From: JBKEBX01 sp047974615
Lineage (GTDB): Bacteria > Bacillota > Clostridia > Lachnospirales > CAMZNU01
Assembly (NCBI GenBank): GCA_047974615.1
Contig: JBKECM010000082.1
Span: forward strand, 1 to 64,000
Reading direction: 5' to 3'
Length of the DNA stretch: 64,000 nucleotides
The translations under genes and the position numbers were made by a program. This document shows positions 35,782-44,838 of this stretch, piece after piece. The number at the start of each line of letters is the position of its first letter. Within the stretch, counting starts at the first letter, position 1. A model generated the notes under the pieces. The model ran no database searches, was not told the DNA's origin, and saw nothing but the letters and a program-made list of their open reading frames with translations.

Positions 35782-36324
35782 ATGTTTAAAATTAGAGAAA
35801 TAACACTTGTTGGGGTTTTTGTTGCACTACTTTCAGTATTTTCTCAAGTTTCAATTCCTACACCCATTTTAGTACCAATAAATTTAGGTTTATTAGGTGT
35901 ATTTTTTATAGGAAGTATGTTGAGGCGTAAACTTTCTATTATGGTTATTTTAATATATTTACTAGTTGGTGCTATAGGAATACCTGTTTTTTCAAATTTT
36001 GGAGGAGGAATAGGGCATTTGTTTGGTCCAACTGGAGGTTTTTTATTTGGTTACTTGATTGCAGTTATAGTTATCGGATATATCGAGCATAAAAAACCAA
36101 AAGATTTAACAAGAAATGTTTCGATACTTTTGTATTTTATAACTTTTTTTGTAGCTACTATGATAACTTATTTTGTGGGCTCTTTTTGGCTTGCATTTGT
36201 TAATAATACAGATTTTTTAACTACTTTTAAGAGTATTTTTTTAGGTTTTATTTTAGTTGACCTTATTAAAATAACTATAGGTAGTTTAATAATTTTTGAT
36301 TTAAAAAGAATTTTGAATAAATAA
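35782..36324 (+). CDS. bioY: Biotin transporter S-component
   Basis: 180 residues with six membrane spans. The BioY signature FGPTGGFLFGYLIA (~residues 78-91), the early IPTPILVPINLG and the GIPVFSNFGGGIGHLFG loop are typical. It captures biotin and works alone or with an ECF energizing module (EcfAAT), which is not in this window. RBS AAGGAG. The gene stands between a terminator and an unrelated transporter 21 nt downstream. Confidence 0.95.
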   Translation: MFKIREITLVGVFVALLSVFSQVSIPTPILVPINLGLLGVFFIGSMLRRKLSIMVILIYLLVGAIGIPVFSNFGGGIGHLFGPTGGFLFGYLIAVIVIGYIEHKKPKDLTRNVSILLYFITFFVATMITYFVGSFWLAFVNNTDFLTTFKSIFLGFILVDLIKITIGSLIIFDLKRILNK

Positions 36325-36345
36325 ATTTAAATAAATGGAGTATAT

Positions 36346-37626
36346 ATGAATGAAGTAGTTTTAGCTGTAAGTATTTTTGTTATTACTTACGGTATTATAA
36401 TATCAGAAAAAATAAACAAAGTTGCAATTAGTATACTTGGTGCTACTCTTGTAGTAATGCTAGGTATATTATCACAAGAACAAGCTATTGACTATATAGA
36501 ATTTAATACAATAGGTTTACTTATTGGTATGATGGTTATAGTTGGTGTTTTGAAAAGTAGTGGTATATTTGAATATTTAGCTATTTATGTAGCTAAGAAA
36601 GTTAAAGGCGACCCTTGGAAAATTTTAGTTATACTTGGTGTTTTAACTGCTTTTGCTTCTGCTTTTTTAGATAACGTTACAGTTGTGCTTTTAGTTGCGC
36701 CAGTTACTCTTGTAATAACTGAAACTCTCGATATTGATGCACGACCTTTTTTGATTTCTCAAATTTTGCTATCTAATATTGGTGGTACTGCGACACTTAT
36801 AGGTGATCCACCTAACGTTATGATAGGTAGTAGCACTAATTTAACTTTTAATGACTTTTTAGTAAATCTTGCACCTGTTGTTGTTATTGTAACTATTGTG
36901 TTTATTATATGCTTTAAGTTTATGCTTAAAAAATATGCTAAAAATATGGAATCAAAAAAAGAAAATATCGAATTACTTATGTCTATGGACGAAAAAGCAT
37001 CTATAACAAATCCTGCACTTCTTAAAAAAAGTATTATAGTTTTGGCTTTAACTATTTTATCTTTTTGGTTATCTGAAGCAATACACATTGAACTTTCAAT
37101 ATTAGCTTTGTTTTTTGCTGGAGTTATGCTAACTATAACTTACGTAGATGTGGAAGAAATTTTTGTACATGTTGAATGGACAACACTTACTTTTTTTGTT
37201 GCTTTATTTGTTTTAGTTGGTGCATTGGTTCAAGTAGGCTTTATCGATACCTTAGCTTCTGGTATGGTAAATATTACTCATGGTGATGTGCTACTTGCTA
37301 CAATGATTATTTTATGGGGTTCAGGGCTTGCATCTTCATTTTTAAACAATATACCTTTTGTTGCAACAATGATACCGCTTATTACAGCTATGGGTACTAG
37401 TGGAATGGATATTGAGCCATTGTGGTGGGCTTTAGCTCTCGGTGCTTGTTTTGGTGGTAATGGTACAATTATAGGTTCATCTGCTGGAGTTATTGTTGTG
37501 GGTGTTTGTGAAAAACGTGGGCAAAAAATAAGCTTTATGCAATATTTTAAAGCAGCATTTCCTTTAACATTAATTTCATTATTAATCTCAAGTATTTATT
37601 TATATGTGAAATTTTTTCTAATTTAA
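36346..37626 (+). CDS. ArsB/NhaD-type ion transporter (SLC13/IT superfamily)
   Basis: 426 residues with about 11 membrane spans in two homologous halves. Family signatures are AFLDNVTVVLLVAPVTLV and LLSNIGGTATLIGDPPNVM (~residues 135-155), and in the second half SSFLNNIPFVATMIPLI and GGNGTIIGSSAGVI. Such proteins move sodium/proton, arsenite or organic anions. No arsenic genes are nearby, so the substrate is open. It is followed closely by an unknown gene with its own RBS. Confidence 0.9.
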   Translation: MNEVVLAVSIFVITYGIIISEKINKVAISILGATLVVMLGILSQEQAIDYIEFNTIGLLIGMMVIVGVLKSSGIFEYLAIYVAKKVKGDPWKILVILGVLTAFASAFLDNVTVVLLVAPVTLVITETLDIDARPFLISQILLSNIGGTATLIGDPPNVMIGSSTNLTFNDFLVNLAPVVVIVTIVFIICFKFMLKKYAKNMESKKENIELLMSMDEKASITNPALLKKSIIVLALTILSFWLSEAIHIELSILALFFAGVMLTITYVDVEEIFVHVEWTTLTFFVALFVLVGALVQVGFIDTLASGMVNITHGDVLLATMIILWGSGLASSFLNNIPFVATMIPLITAMGTSGMDIEPLWWALALGACFGGNGTIIGSSAGVIVVGVCEKRGQKISFMQYFKAAFPLTLISLLISSIYLYVKFFLI

Positions 37627-37636
37627 GGAGGATTTT

Positions 37637-38146
37637 ATGAACAAAACAAAATTTAAAAGAAATATTAACAACGATATCGTTGCATCGCATCACAGAATTA
37701 AACTACAACACTCCGGAGGAAAAGTTAATCAAATCGATTCAAAGGTTTGCTATGTAAGTTTTATGGTTGGAGATATTGAAGTAGAATATGTGTATAACAT
37801 TAATCATCACGATATGTTTTTCATAGAGCGTATTAAGCCATATCCTGAACCTTTTGATACATTTAATGATGAAAAAGCCGTAGTTGATCAGATTTTAGAT
37901 GATGTTGAAAGATTTAAAAAAGCTAATAAATCTAAAAATATTGAGGAATTTATAGATATAAATAAATCTCTAAGTCAATTAATCAAAAATTTTGAAGATT
38001 TATATCTTTATTATAATGTTCCAAAAAAAGATGCAGACGATATTTATGAAAAGGTTGAAAATCTTGTTGAAATAGTATATAATATAAAGAATAACTCTGA
38101 AAGGGTATATTTTGATAGCGAACCTAAATCATTTGATAATGATTAG
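37637..38146 (+). CDS. Unknown soluble protein
   Basis: 169 residues of unrecognised family. The N-terminal half (~1-75) looks like a small beta-rich domain (KVCYVSFMVGDIEVEYVYNI), and the C-terminal half is Lys/Asp/Asn-rich helical. There is no signal peptide and no membrane span. It lies 10 nt after the ion transporter with a strong RBS (AAGGAGG), so it is probably in that operon. No function can be given. Confidence 0.78.
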   Translation: MNKTKFKRNINNDIVASHHRIKLQHSGGKVNQIDSKVCYVSFMVGDIEVEYVYNINHHDMFFIERIKPYPEPFDTFNDEKAVVDQILDDVERFKKANKSKNIEEFIDINKSLSQLIKNFEDLYLYYNVPKKDADDIYEKVENLVEIVYNIKNNSERVYFDSEPKSFDND

Positions 38147-38186
38147 TATTTATAAGAATAATGTTGTGTGGGTAGGGTAAACACTT

Positions 38187-39746
38187 ATGGATGTTTTTAA
38201 TGAAATTTTTAAAATTTTAACTATTGTTTTTATAATATTTTATTGTATTGTTCTACAAGCAGTAGGCAAAAATGAACCGACGAAAATAAATAAATATTTC
38301 AGTTGGTATTTGATAACTTCAATAATAGGGCAAATAGCCATTTATGCAACTTTAATTGATTTTTTCTTACCTTTTAATCATTTTTTTTATAAGATATCAA
38401 GTGTAACACTTGCTTTTGTTATTCCTTTTTGGATTCTTCTTGTTTTATCAAATGTTCTTGAAGATTTTGATGCAGAAACTAAGACTATGAAGACGACAAA
38501 AAGAATTATAACAGCAGCTTTTATACCTGCTATTGTATTATCTATTGTACTTTTTTCTTTGCCTATGGAAGAAAAGATATATACGATTGTAGATATTTTT
38601 AAATTTTCACATGAAAAAATACCGGTTTTACTTTTTCTCTATGCTATAATTACTATTGCTTTTATTTTATATGCAATGTTTAAGGTTAAAAAAGAGCTAA
38701 ATGGTATGACTAGCTCTAAAAAATACTTTTTGTATTTTTCATTTTATACTTTAGGATTTTATGTTTTAGTACTTTTATCAACTATTACAAGTTATAATAT
38801 GAGTTATTTTTCTGTAAATATTATTATTTTTGTAATTGCATATGGTTTTTACAACGAAAGCTATTATAACAATAATTTTGCGAATAAAAATGCAATTATG
38901 ACAGTTGTTATGAGTCGTATTCAGCAACCTTTTTTAGTATGTAATGTTAATAAAGAAATTGTTAGTGTTAATGATGCTGTAAAAGATATAATTCCAGAGT
39001 TTAAGTATGCTAATCAATTACGTCAAAAGATATATAATATACCAAGTTTAAGTTCTGTAGCACAAGAAATGGATAGAGATTGTGCTAGTGTTAATTTAAC
39101 AATATTTACTGATGAATGTGTTAAATATTTAGAGGCATCAATATCTTGTGTTTTAGAAAAAGGTAAAATAATTGGTTATGGTATTGTAATTTACGACCAG
39201 ACACCATTAATGATTGCTATCAAAAAACAAAAAAAACTTGCAGAAGAAGATTATTTAACTAATATATATAATAGACGTACCTTTATGAGGGAATGTAATA
39301 TTTTATTATCTACTGCCCTAGAAGAAAAAGAAAATTATGCTGTTTTAATGCTCGATATCGATAATTTTAAAAAGGTTAATGATACATACTCACATTTAGC
39401 AGGTGACATTGTACTTGTTGAATTTGCAAATAAAATTAAGCAAACTATTAGTTACAAAATGTTATTTTCGAGATATGGTGGAGAAGAATTTGCTATTTTC
39501 TTGACTAGCTATAATAAAGAAAGCATAGAAAAATATGCTGAAAAACTAAATGAAATTGTACGTGATATGGTAATAAAATATAAAGAAGAAAATATAAAGA
39601 TAACAGTTTCTATAGGTATTTCTTTCGTAAGTACAGGAACTAAAATACCTTTTTCTAAGATATTATCTCAAGCAGATGAAGCTTTATATGAATCTAAAAC
39701 ATCGGGCAAGGACAAGTATACTATTTATACAAATGATACACTTTAA
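38187..39746 (+). CDS. Membrane-bound GGDEF diguanylate cyclase
   Basis: 519 residues. The N-terminal ~220 residues hold seven or eight membrane spans (7TM histidine-kinase-like sensor), then a PAS-like region (~235-340: IQQPFLVCNVNKEIVSVNDA), then a GGDEF domain (~350-515) with active-site GGEEF (431-435) and metal-binding LDIDNFKKVND. It should make cyclic-di-GMP in response to an unknown ligand. The allosteric I-site RxxD, normally six residues before the GG, is replaced by SYKM, so product inhibition is probably lost. RBS GGGTAGGG. A terminator follows. Confidence 0.92.
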   Translation: MDVFNEIFKILTIVFIIFYCIVLQAVGKNEPTKINKYFSWYLITSIIGQIAIYATLIDFFLPFNHFFYKISSVTLAFVIPFWILLVLSNVLEDFDAETKTMKTTKRIITAAFIPAIVLSIVLFSLPMEEKIYTIVDIFKFSHEKIPVLLFLYAIITIAFILYAMFKVKKELNGMTSSKKYFLYFSFYTLGFYVLVLLSTITSYNMSYFSVNIIIFVIAYGFYNESYYNNNFANKNAIMTVVMSRIQQPFLVCNVNKEIVSVNDAVKDIIPEFKYANQLRQKIYNIPSLSSVAQEMDRDCASVNLTIFTDECVKYLEASISCVLEKGKIIGYGIVIYDQTPLMIAIKKQKKLAEEDYLTNIYNRRTFMRECNILLSTALEEKENYAVLMLDIDNFKKVNDTYSHLAGDIVLVEFANKIKQTISYKMLFSRYGGEEFAIFLTSYNKESIEKYAEKLNEIVRDMVIKYKEENIKITVSIGISFVSTGTKIPFSKILSQADEALYESKTSGKDKYTIYTNDTL

Positions 39747-39772
39747 AATTTAATTGGTTTATTAATTGATAT

Positions 39773-39819
39773 AAAAAAAGATTTTAAGAAATTATTAAGT
39801 TTCTTAAAATCTTTTTTTT
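39773..39819. terminator. Bidirectional terminator
   Basis: A-tract, GATTTTAAGAAA / TTTCTTAAAATC, then a T-tract. A 19-bp near-perfect stem between convergent genes. Confidence 0.9.
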
Positions 39820-39912
39820 ATTGTGCAGTTTTATAAGCATACTACAGAGTGGAGATAATATTTCCAGACGAGAAACGCTCAGCTTTTGACTTTGTCAAAA
39901 GTCTTTGATTTA

Positions 39913-41022
39913 TTAATAAGTAAAAGTTGAAATTTTATCGTATAAATCTTCTAATTTAATGCTTTCAACTAGTTCATCTGTTCCATAATCGTAAGTGTTA
40001 AATATTATATCAACTTCATTTATATCTAATTCGTTATATGTATAATAACCGTAAATTGCAGCATATAGAGATGGATAAACGTATGGAATAGTTTCATCAT
40101 AAAATGCATTATCGATATAGATATTTAACTCTGTATAAGTATCATTTACTTCGATTGAGTATAGGTTTGAAAGCTCTGTTAAATTTTGCATTGTTGATTT
40201 TGCATTATCAAGTTGATATTTATACAATTCACCAATGAAAAAACTAAATGTACGTGGTAAAGTAATATCAAAAGTTGTGTCATTATATGCTACATCAATG
40301 TTGTATGTTTCAAATAAAGATAAGTCACTTGAAAAGTATTCAAGGAGTTCATATGGATAACTTACTGTTGTGAAAAAGTTTTCATAACTAAATGTATTAA
40401 TTATTTCACCGGAATTGTTATCTATAATTACTAGATTACTTGTTATTTCATCAAGTGGAACATCAGTGTAAATTTGGTAGCAAACACTATTTAAAATAAA
40501 ACTTTCAAACTCTACAAAGAGTGCATATGAAAATGAGTCATCAACAAAAAAATTAAAGTCAGTATAGTCTTCGTTTGCAGTAACATCTGTAAAAGTTTTA
40601 TACTCTGTTTTTAGTGTTTCAATATAGTCGAGAATTGAAGCTTCGATTTGTTCGCTCATATCAAGTGCTTCGGAAACAGGAATCTCATATACTGCTGAAT
40701 TATTATCCATTATCTCTGGCATATATTCTCCAAGAGCTAAAGTATCAGCAATAAGCATATTATTTTCGTCAAAATATGATACTTCAGTCGCCATATAGTC
40801 AAGAATTTGCCAGTACTTTTCGGGAAACTCATAACTTTTAATTTCACCACTATCTTCGGTAGTTTCATTTTCTGTTACTTCGTTTTCAGTAGTTTCATTT
40901 TCAGTTTCTGTATTTTCTACTGGATTTGTGTCTGTAGTTGTTGTATCCGTCGTTGCTTCGTTACTTGTACATGAGCTAAGAGCAAAAGTAAGTAACATAA
41001 TATTAAATATTTTCTTTTTCAT
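39913..41022 (-). CDS. Lipoprotein of unknown function with internal duplication
   Basis: 369 residues. Lipoprotein signal with Cys18 (FALSSC), then a Thr/Glu/Asn-rich tether (~20-60) with repeated ENETT units. The rest holds two related units of ~92 residues: ~125-217 and ~270-361. They share the pattern DYTDFNFFVDDSFSY / TYTELNIYIDNAFYD, and end in NTFSYENFF / VESIKLEDLY. It is acidic and rich in Tyr. No family is recognised. The next gene upstream on the same strand is a small membrane protein 26 nt away, so the two are probably co-transcribed. Confidence 0.82.
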   Translation of the reverse strand: MKKKIFNIMLLTFALSSCTSNEATTDTTTTDTNPVENTETENETTENEVTENETTEDSGEIKSYEFPEKYWQILDYMATEVSYFDENNMLIADTLALGEYMPEIMDNNSAVYEIPVSEALDMSEQIEASILDYIETLKTEYKTFTDVTANEDYTDFNFFVDDSFSYALFVEFESFILNSVCYQIYTDVPLDEITSNLVIIDNNSGEIINTFSYENFFTTVSYPYELLEYFSSDLSLFETYNIDVAYNDTTFDITLPRTFSFFIGELYKYQLDNAKSTMQNLTELSNLYSIEVNDTYTELNIYIDNAFYDETIPYVYPSLYAAIYGYYTYNELDINEVDIIFNTYDYGTDELVESIKLEDLYDKISTFTY

Positions 41023-41048
41023 TTTTTCTCCTAAAGTTAAATAATTTT

Positions 41049-41261
41049 TTATATGATAGTAATAAGCAATAAAACACTTAAAATTATCAAAATTACACTA
41101 AAAAATATTAAAAGTCTTCTGTATTTTTTTGCTTTTTTGTTATGTCTGTCTATTTCTAATTTTTTTTGAAAATTAGCTGAATATTCATCTAAGTCAAAAT
41201 CGTCAAAATCATACTTAATAATAATCATATTTTGTGTAAACCGTTTTATAACATCTTTCAT
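41049..41261 (-). CDS. Small single-span membrane protein
   Basis: 70 residues. The N-terminal soluble part is acidic around DDFDLDEY, then basic (KKAKKYRR), followed by one C-terminal membrane span (~49-69). RBS AGGGAGAA on the minus strand. It is read away from the ECF sigma gene 107 nt off and lies just before the duplicated-domain lipoprotein. No family is recognised. Confidence 0.6.
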   Translation of the reverse strand: MKDVIKRFTQNMIIIKYDFDDFDLDEYSANFQKKLEIDRHNKKAKKYRRLLIFFSVILIILSVLLLITII

Positions 41262-41278
41262 ATGTTTCTCCCTATATA

Positions 41279-41307
41279 TTGCAATTTTTTTTGTTGCGTG
41301 GTATAAT
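41279..41307 (+). promoter_or_regulatory. Vegetative promoter of the ECF sigma operon
   Basis: TTGCAA (41279-41284), N17, TATAAT (41302-41307), with TG at 41299-41300 giving an extended -10. The sigma gene thus appears to have a housekeeping promoter. An inverted repeat ATGTTA/TAACAT (about 41315-41338) lies just downstream. Confidence 0.82.
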
Positions 41308-41368
41308 CACTTTAAATGTTATAGTTACATTTTAACATACTTTAACTAAATAATAAAGAGGTGATTTA

Positions 41369-41956
41369 ATGAGTTATGAAGAAGATTTTGCCCTTGTTAA
41401 AAATGCACTAAAAAAAGATAAATTTAGTTTTGAAACTTTAGTTAAAAAGTACGAAAAACTTGTTTATAGTATTGCCTATAGAATGTTTAATAACAGAGAA
41501 GATGCAGAAGATATTACTCAAAATGTTTTCATTAAAGTATACAATAAACTTGATACCTTTAATGAAGGACAATCTTTTAAAGCTTGGATTTCTACTGTAA
41601 CAACAAATTCATGTATTGATGAACTTAGAAAAAGAAAAAATAAGAGTACAATAAGTATTGATAAAACAATTGATGGTGAGGATAATGAGTTTATGTTTGA
41701 GTTGCCTTCAAATGAAATAACACCTATAGACCAACTTGTAAATAAAGAAAGACGTAGTATTATTCTTGAGTCTATTTGTGAACTTAAAAAATCTAATAAA
41801 CAACTCATTATACTTAGAGATATTAATGATTTGTCATATGAAGAAATAGCTTTACACTTAGATATGAATATTGGAACTGTAAAATCGAAAATATCTCGTA
41901 GTAGACTTAAACTAAAAAATATTATTATGGAAAAAATGGAACAAATAGAAAAATAA
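41369..41956 (+). CDS. ECF-type RNA polymerase sigma factor
   Basis: 195 residues. Sigma-2 region (~25-90: AYRMFNNREDAEDITQNVFIKVYNKL) and sigma-4 region (~135-190: LSYEEIALHLDMNIGTVKSKISRSRLKLK). No sigma-3 domain, as expected for ECF factors. The next gene encodes a membrane anti-sigma with a zinc-finger domain, 31 nt downstream. A promoter of ECF type (TGGAAC-N16-CGTA) stands before the SIMPL gene at 44839, a likely target. RBS AGAGGTGA. Confidence 0.95.
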   Translation: MSYEEDFALVKNALKKDKFSFETLVKKYEKLVYSIAYRMFNNREDAEDITQNVFIKVYNKLDTFNEGQSFKAWISTVTTNSCIDELRKRKNKSTISIDKTIDGEDNEFMFELPSNEITPIDQLVNKERRSIILESICELKKSNKQLIILRDINDLSYEEIALHLDMNIGTVKSKISRSRLKLKNIIMEKMEQIEK

Positions 41957-41987
41957 ATCGTTTTTTAACAAAGGAGGTGCTATATAA

Positions 41988-44672
41988 ATGGAAGAAATAA
42001 AAGAAACAATTTCCTGTGAAGAATTTGAACTTATGCTAGTGGATAATTATGAAGGATTACTTACTGAAGAAGAAAAAGTTGCTTTTAAAGCACATAAAAA
42101 ACAATGTAAAAAATGTAAAAAATCATTTAAACTTTTTAAAGAAATGATGGAAACTTTAAAAAATGATTCTGTAGACCTACCGGAAGGTTTTCATAGTAGA
42201 CTTATGGATAAAATTGGTTCTGAATGTTTTTTTAATGATAAAGTTGAAAATGAAGATTCTATTATCATTAATGATATTGAAGTTATAAAAACTGATTTAT
42301 CTGAAGATATTGAAAAAATTGAAGATACTGAAGCTATTGAAAAGATGGATACTGATTTAGATGAAAATGTTATAGGAGAACAAAATCAAGAAATTGAAAA
42401 TGTTGACCAGGTAAAAGAAGATTTAGATAATAAAGAAAAAATTTCTGCTTTTGTTACTTCGTTCAAAGATAAAGCTAAAGGAACAGTTGATTTTGTTGTA
42501 ACTTCAACGGAAGGCGTAAAAGAGAAGGTTTCAGAAAAAGTTTCGGAAGTTGTTCATAATAAAGATAATGAGAATGCTGAAGTACAAAAGGTAATAAAGG
42601 AAGAACATACAGAAGAGGTTGCTATTGTTGAGGCTGCATCTATTGATACTGAAGAAAAAGTAAAGACAAGCTTTACCGATAAGATTACTGATTTCTTTGG
42701 TATGAAAAAGAAAACTTTAGGGTTTGTTGTGGCTGCTTGTTGTTGTATTATAGCTGTACCTATTATTGCTTCTGTTATGGATTTTGGTGTTGGAAGTACT
42801 GGTACTGATTATGCTGTAGAGAGTACAGGTGCTGAAACTTCTAATCTTATGGAGTTAGCTGAAGATTCTGAAAGTGATTTAAGCGATGAAGTTGTTGCAG
42901 GTGGAACAACTCCACAAGTTAGTAGTGCAAAAGCAAGTGTTGATAGAGCAGTTTTTGAGAAATATGTTGTTGATGATAGCTTTAAAACAGGTAATTTCAA
43001 TTTAGTATATGAAAACAACCAAAAATTTGCTAATACTCTTTTTGCAAAAATAAATGCTGATGAAAATATGCGTGTTTTAAATGAGCAACTTAGTAAAAGA
43101 GAATCAAATAGTGTTGGTACTACAACTTATAAACAAGGTGATTTTTTTGATATTTATGGTGACGATTTAGAAAGCTATAATTTTAATCATAATGATATAC
43201 CTTATGTTGTAGAAGAATATAATGCTCATATGATTTCTATTACTAACCAAATTAATTTACTTGATGATGCTAAAGATAACTTGAGTAATAAAGAGGCTAG
43301 TAAGCTTGAAACAGAAATACTACTGCTTGAGTCACAAAGAGATGCATATATGGCTGAATTTCAAAGGATTGAAAGCTCTTTGGGTAACTATGCATACTCT
43401 ATTACAGTTTCTAACTATGATAATGTATGGAGAGATGGATTTTTTACTACTATAATAAATGATCTTACGAATTCTATAAATTTTTCTTTCGTATTAGTGT
43501 TAATACTTTTTGCAATAACTGTTATCTTACTTATTTTACAAAAAGTGTTTAATCAAAAAATCGATGAAATTGACTTAAAAAAGCATTACAGTAAATTTTT
43601 AAAAGGTGCTTTAGCAATTACCTTTTTAAGTACTTTAATATTTGTAATTTCTTCAGTGTTTGAAACATATGATAGTGGATATAGTACAGGGGTTGGAATT
43701 TTAAATGATTTTTTATATACTAAAGATGTTACTGAAAGTGCAACATCTGAAGTTGATGAAGTAAGTAATTCTGCATATAGCGAATATGAAGAACAGGTTG
43801 CTTATAGTGGATATGTATCATTAGAGATTAAAAATTTACAAAAGGCATCGAATAGTGTAGATGAAATAATTGATACCTATGATGTAAAGGTAGAAGATAG
43901 CTCATATTCAAATGGTGATTTTGATTATATGTATATGACTTTACGTGTTCCAAATGATAGCTATGATGAAGTTTATAACAAGCTTTTAACTTTAGGTACT
44001 GTTGTCGAATCAAATAAGAGTATGGAAAACTATACTGATACTTTAACTACTTTAGAGTTTGAAACTTCAAATTTGAAAAATACTATTGAAACTTATAAAG
44101 ATAGTGTTAGTGATTTTACTAAGGCAGATGATATTATTAATATTGCTAGTACTATTAGCTCTTTGGAATATGACCAATATTATAATGATACTATGGCTTT
44201 AGCTTTACAAGATAAGGTTGACTATAGCACAATAAACTTAACTTTAGCTAAAACTAATTCAGGTATTGTATTTTTACAACCTAGTTTCTATGGTGATATT
44301 ATTGGTACTGTATTTAGAATATTTGCATACATTCTATCCTTTGCGTTACTTATCTTTTTACCAATAATAGTTATTTATTTATTTAATAGAATAGCTATTA
44401 AAGTATTTAAGATAGTAAGATTTAAAAAAATTACAAGTGGCGATGAAAGTAAAAATCCTTTTGTTAAAATAAAAAATAAAGTTTCTAAGTCAAATGTAAT
44501 AGAAGAAACTGTTGTTAATAGTGATACTGAAAATTTAAATAATGAAATAGAAAACAATAAGGAATCCGAAGTTATTGAAAATACAGATATTACTGTTGCA
44601 AATACTGACACCGATGATAATCTTGAAGTTTTAAATTTTTCTGATAAATATGCAAAAGATGATGAAAAATAA
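41988..44672 (+). CDS. Large anti-sigma factor: zinc-finger domain fused to two DUF4349-like units
   Basis: 894 residues. N-terminal zf-HC2 anti-sigma domain with C10, H36, C40, C43 (HKKQCKKC). A long acidic/lysine-rich cytoplasmic stretch (~80-240) precedes a first membrane span (~243-264). An extracellular region ~265-498 leads to a second span (~499-520), then a third (~540-558), a second extracellular region (~560-770) and a fourth span (~775-799). The region ~590-800 is a typical DUF4349 domain (VSLEIKNLQKASNSVDEIID). The region ~320-520 resembles it in outline, with a similar end (LGNYAYSITVSNYDNV before the span). The zinc finger would hold the ECF sigma, and the outer domains would sense envelope state. 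RBS AAGGAGG. Confidence 0.88.
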   Translation: MEEIKETISCEEFELMLVDNYEGLLTEEEKVAFKAHKKQCKKCKKSFKLFKEMMETLKNDSVDLPEGFHSRLMDKIGSECFFNDKVENEDSIIINDIEVIKTDLSEDIEKIEDTEAIEKMDTDLDENVIGEQNQEIENVDQVKEDLDNKEKISAFVTSFKDKAKGTVDFVVTSTEGVKEKVSEKVSEVVHNKDNENAEVQKVIKEEHTEEVAIVEAASIDTEEKVKTSFTDKITDFFGMKKKTLGFVVAACCCIIAVPIIASVMDFGVGSTGTDYAVESTGAETSNLMELAEDSESDLSDEVVAGGTTPQVSSAKASVDRAVFEKYVVDDSFKTGNFNLVYENNQKFANTLFAKINADENMRVLNEQLSKRESNSVGTTTYKQGDFFDIYGDDLESYNFNHNDIPYVVEEYNAHMISITNQINLLDDAKDNLSNKEASKLETEILLLESQRDAYMAEFQRIESSLGNYAYSITVSNYDNVWRDGFFTTIINDLTNSINFSFVLVLILFAITVILLILQKVFNQKIDEIDLKKHYSKFLKGALAITFLSTLIFVISSVFETYDSGYSTGVGILNDFLYTKDVTESATSEVDEVSNSAYSEYEEQVAYSGYVSLEIKNLQKASNSVDEIIDTYDVKVEDSSYSNGDFDYMYMTLRVPNDSYDEVYNKLLTLGTVVESNKSMENYTDTLTTLEFETSNLKNTIETYKDSVSDFTKADDIINIASTISSLEYDQYYNDTMALALQDKVDYSTINLTLAKTNSGIVFLQPSFYGDIIGTVFRIFAYILSFALLIFLPIIVIYLFNRIAIKVFKIVRFKKITSGDESKNPFVKIKNKVSKSNVIEETVVNSDTENLNNEIENNKESEVIENTDITVANTDTDDNLEVLNFSDKYAKDDEK

Positions 44673-44683
44673 ATTTAATTTTA

Positions 44684-44734
44684 CAGATTAAACCTCGCCT
44701 CTAAGCGTTAGCATAGGCGGTGGGAAATGCTAAC
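44684..44734 (+). repeat. Structured repeat R3, copy A
   Basis: Begins CAGATTAAACCTCGCCTCT and ends with GTTAGCAT (44707-44714) / ATGCTAAC (44727-44734), a perfect 8-bp inverted repeat. It matches the inverse of 63421-63465 over most of its first 35 nt. Confidence 0.55.
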
Positions 44735-44775
44735 TTGTAGTTATTTGACTTTGTTATAAAAAAGTTTTCAATTTT

Positions 44776-44801
44776 TGGAACTTTATTATAAAATATACGT
44801 A
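44776..44801 (+). promoter_or_regulatory. ECF-sigma-type promoter
   Basis: TGGAAC (44776-44781), exactly 16 nt, then CGTA (44798-44801). This is one base off the classical ECF consensus TGAAAC-N16-CGTA. It lies ~30 nt before the SIMPL gene RBS and one gene from an ECF sigma/anti-sigma pair. An A/T-rich TATAAA at 44787 gives a possible but weaker sigma-A alternative. Confidence 0.65.
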
Positions 44802-44838
44802 CAAGATAATGAAACACATATTTAAGGAGGAAATTATT

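Noticed and set aside
36759..37088. Antisense ORF within the ion-transporter gene
   Set aside because: It overlaps a well-supported family member completely and has no RBS of its own.
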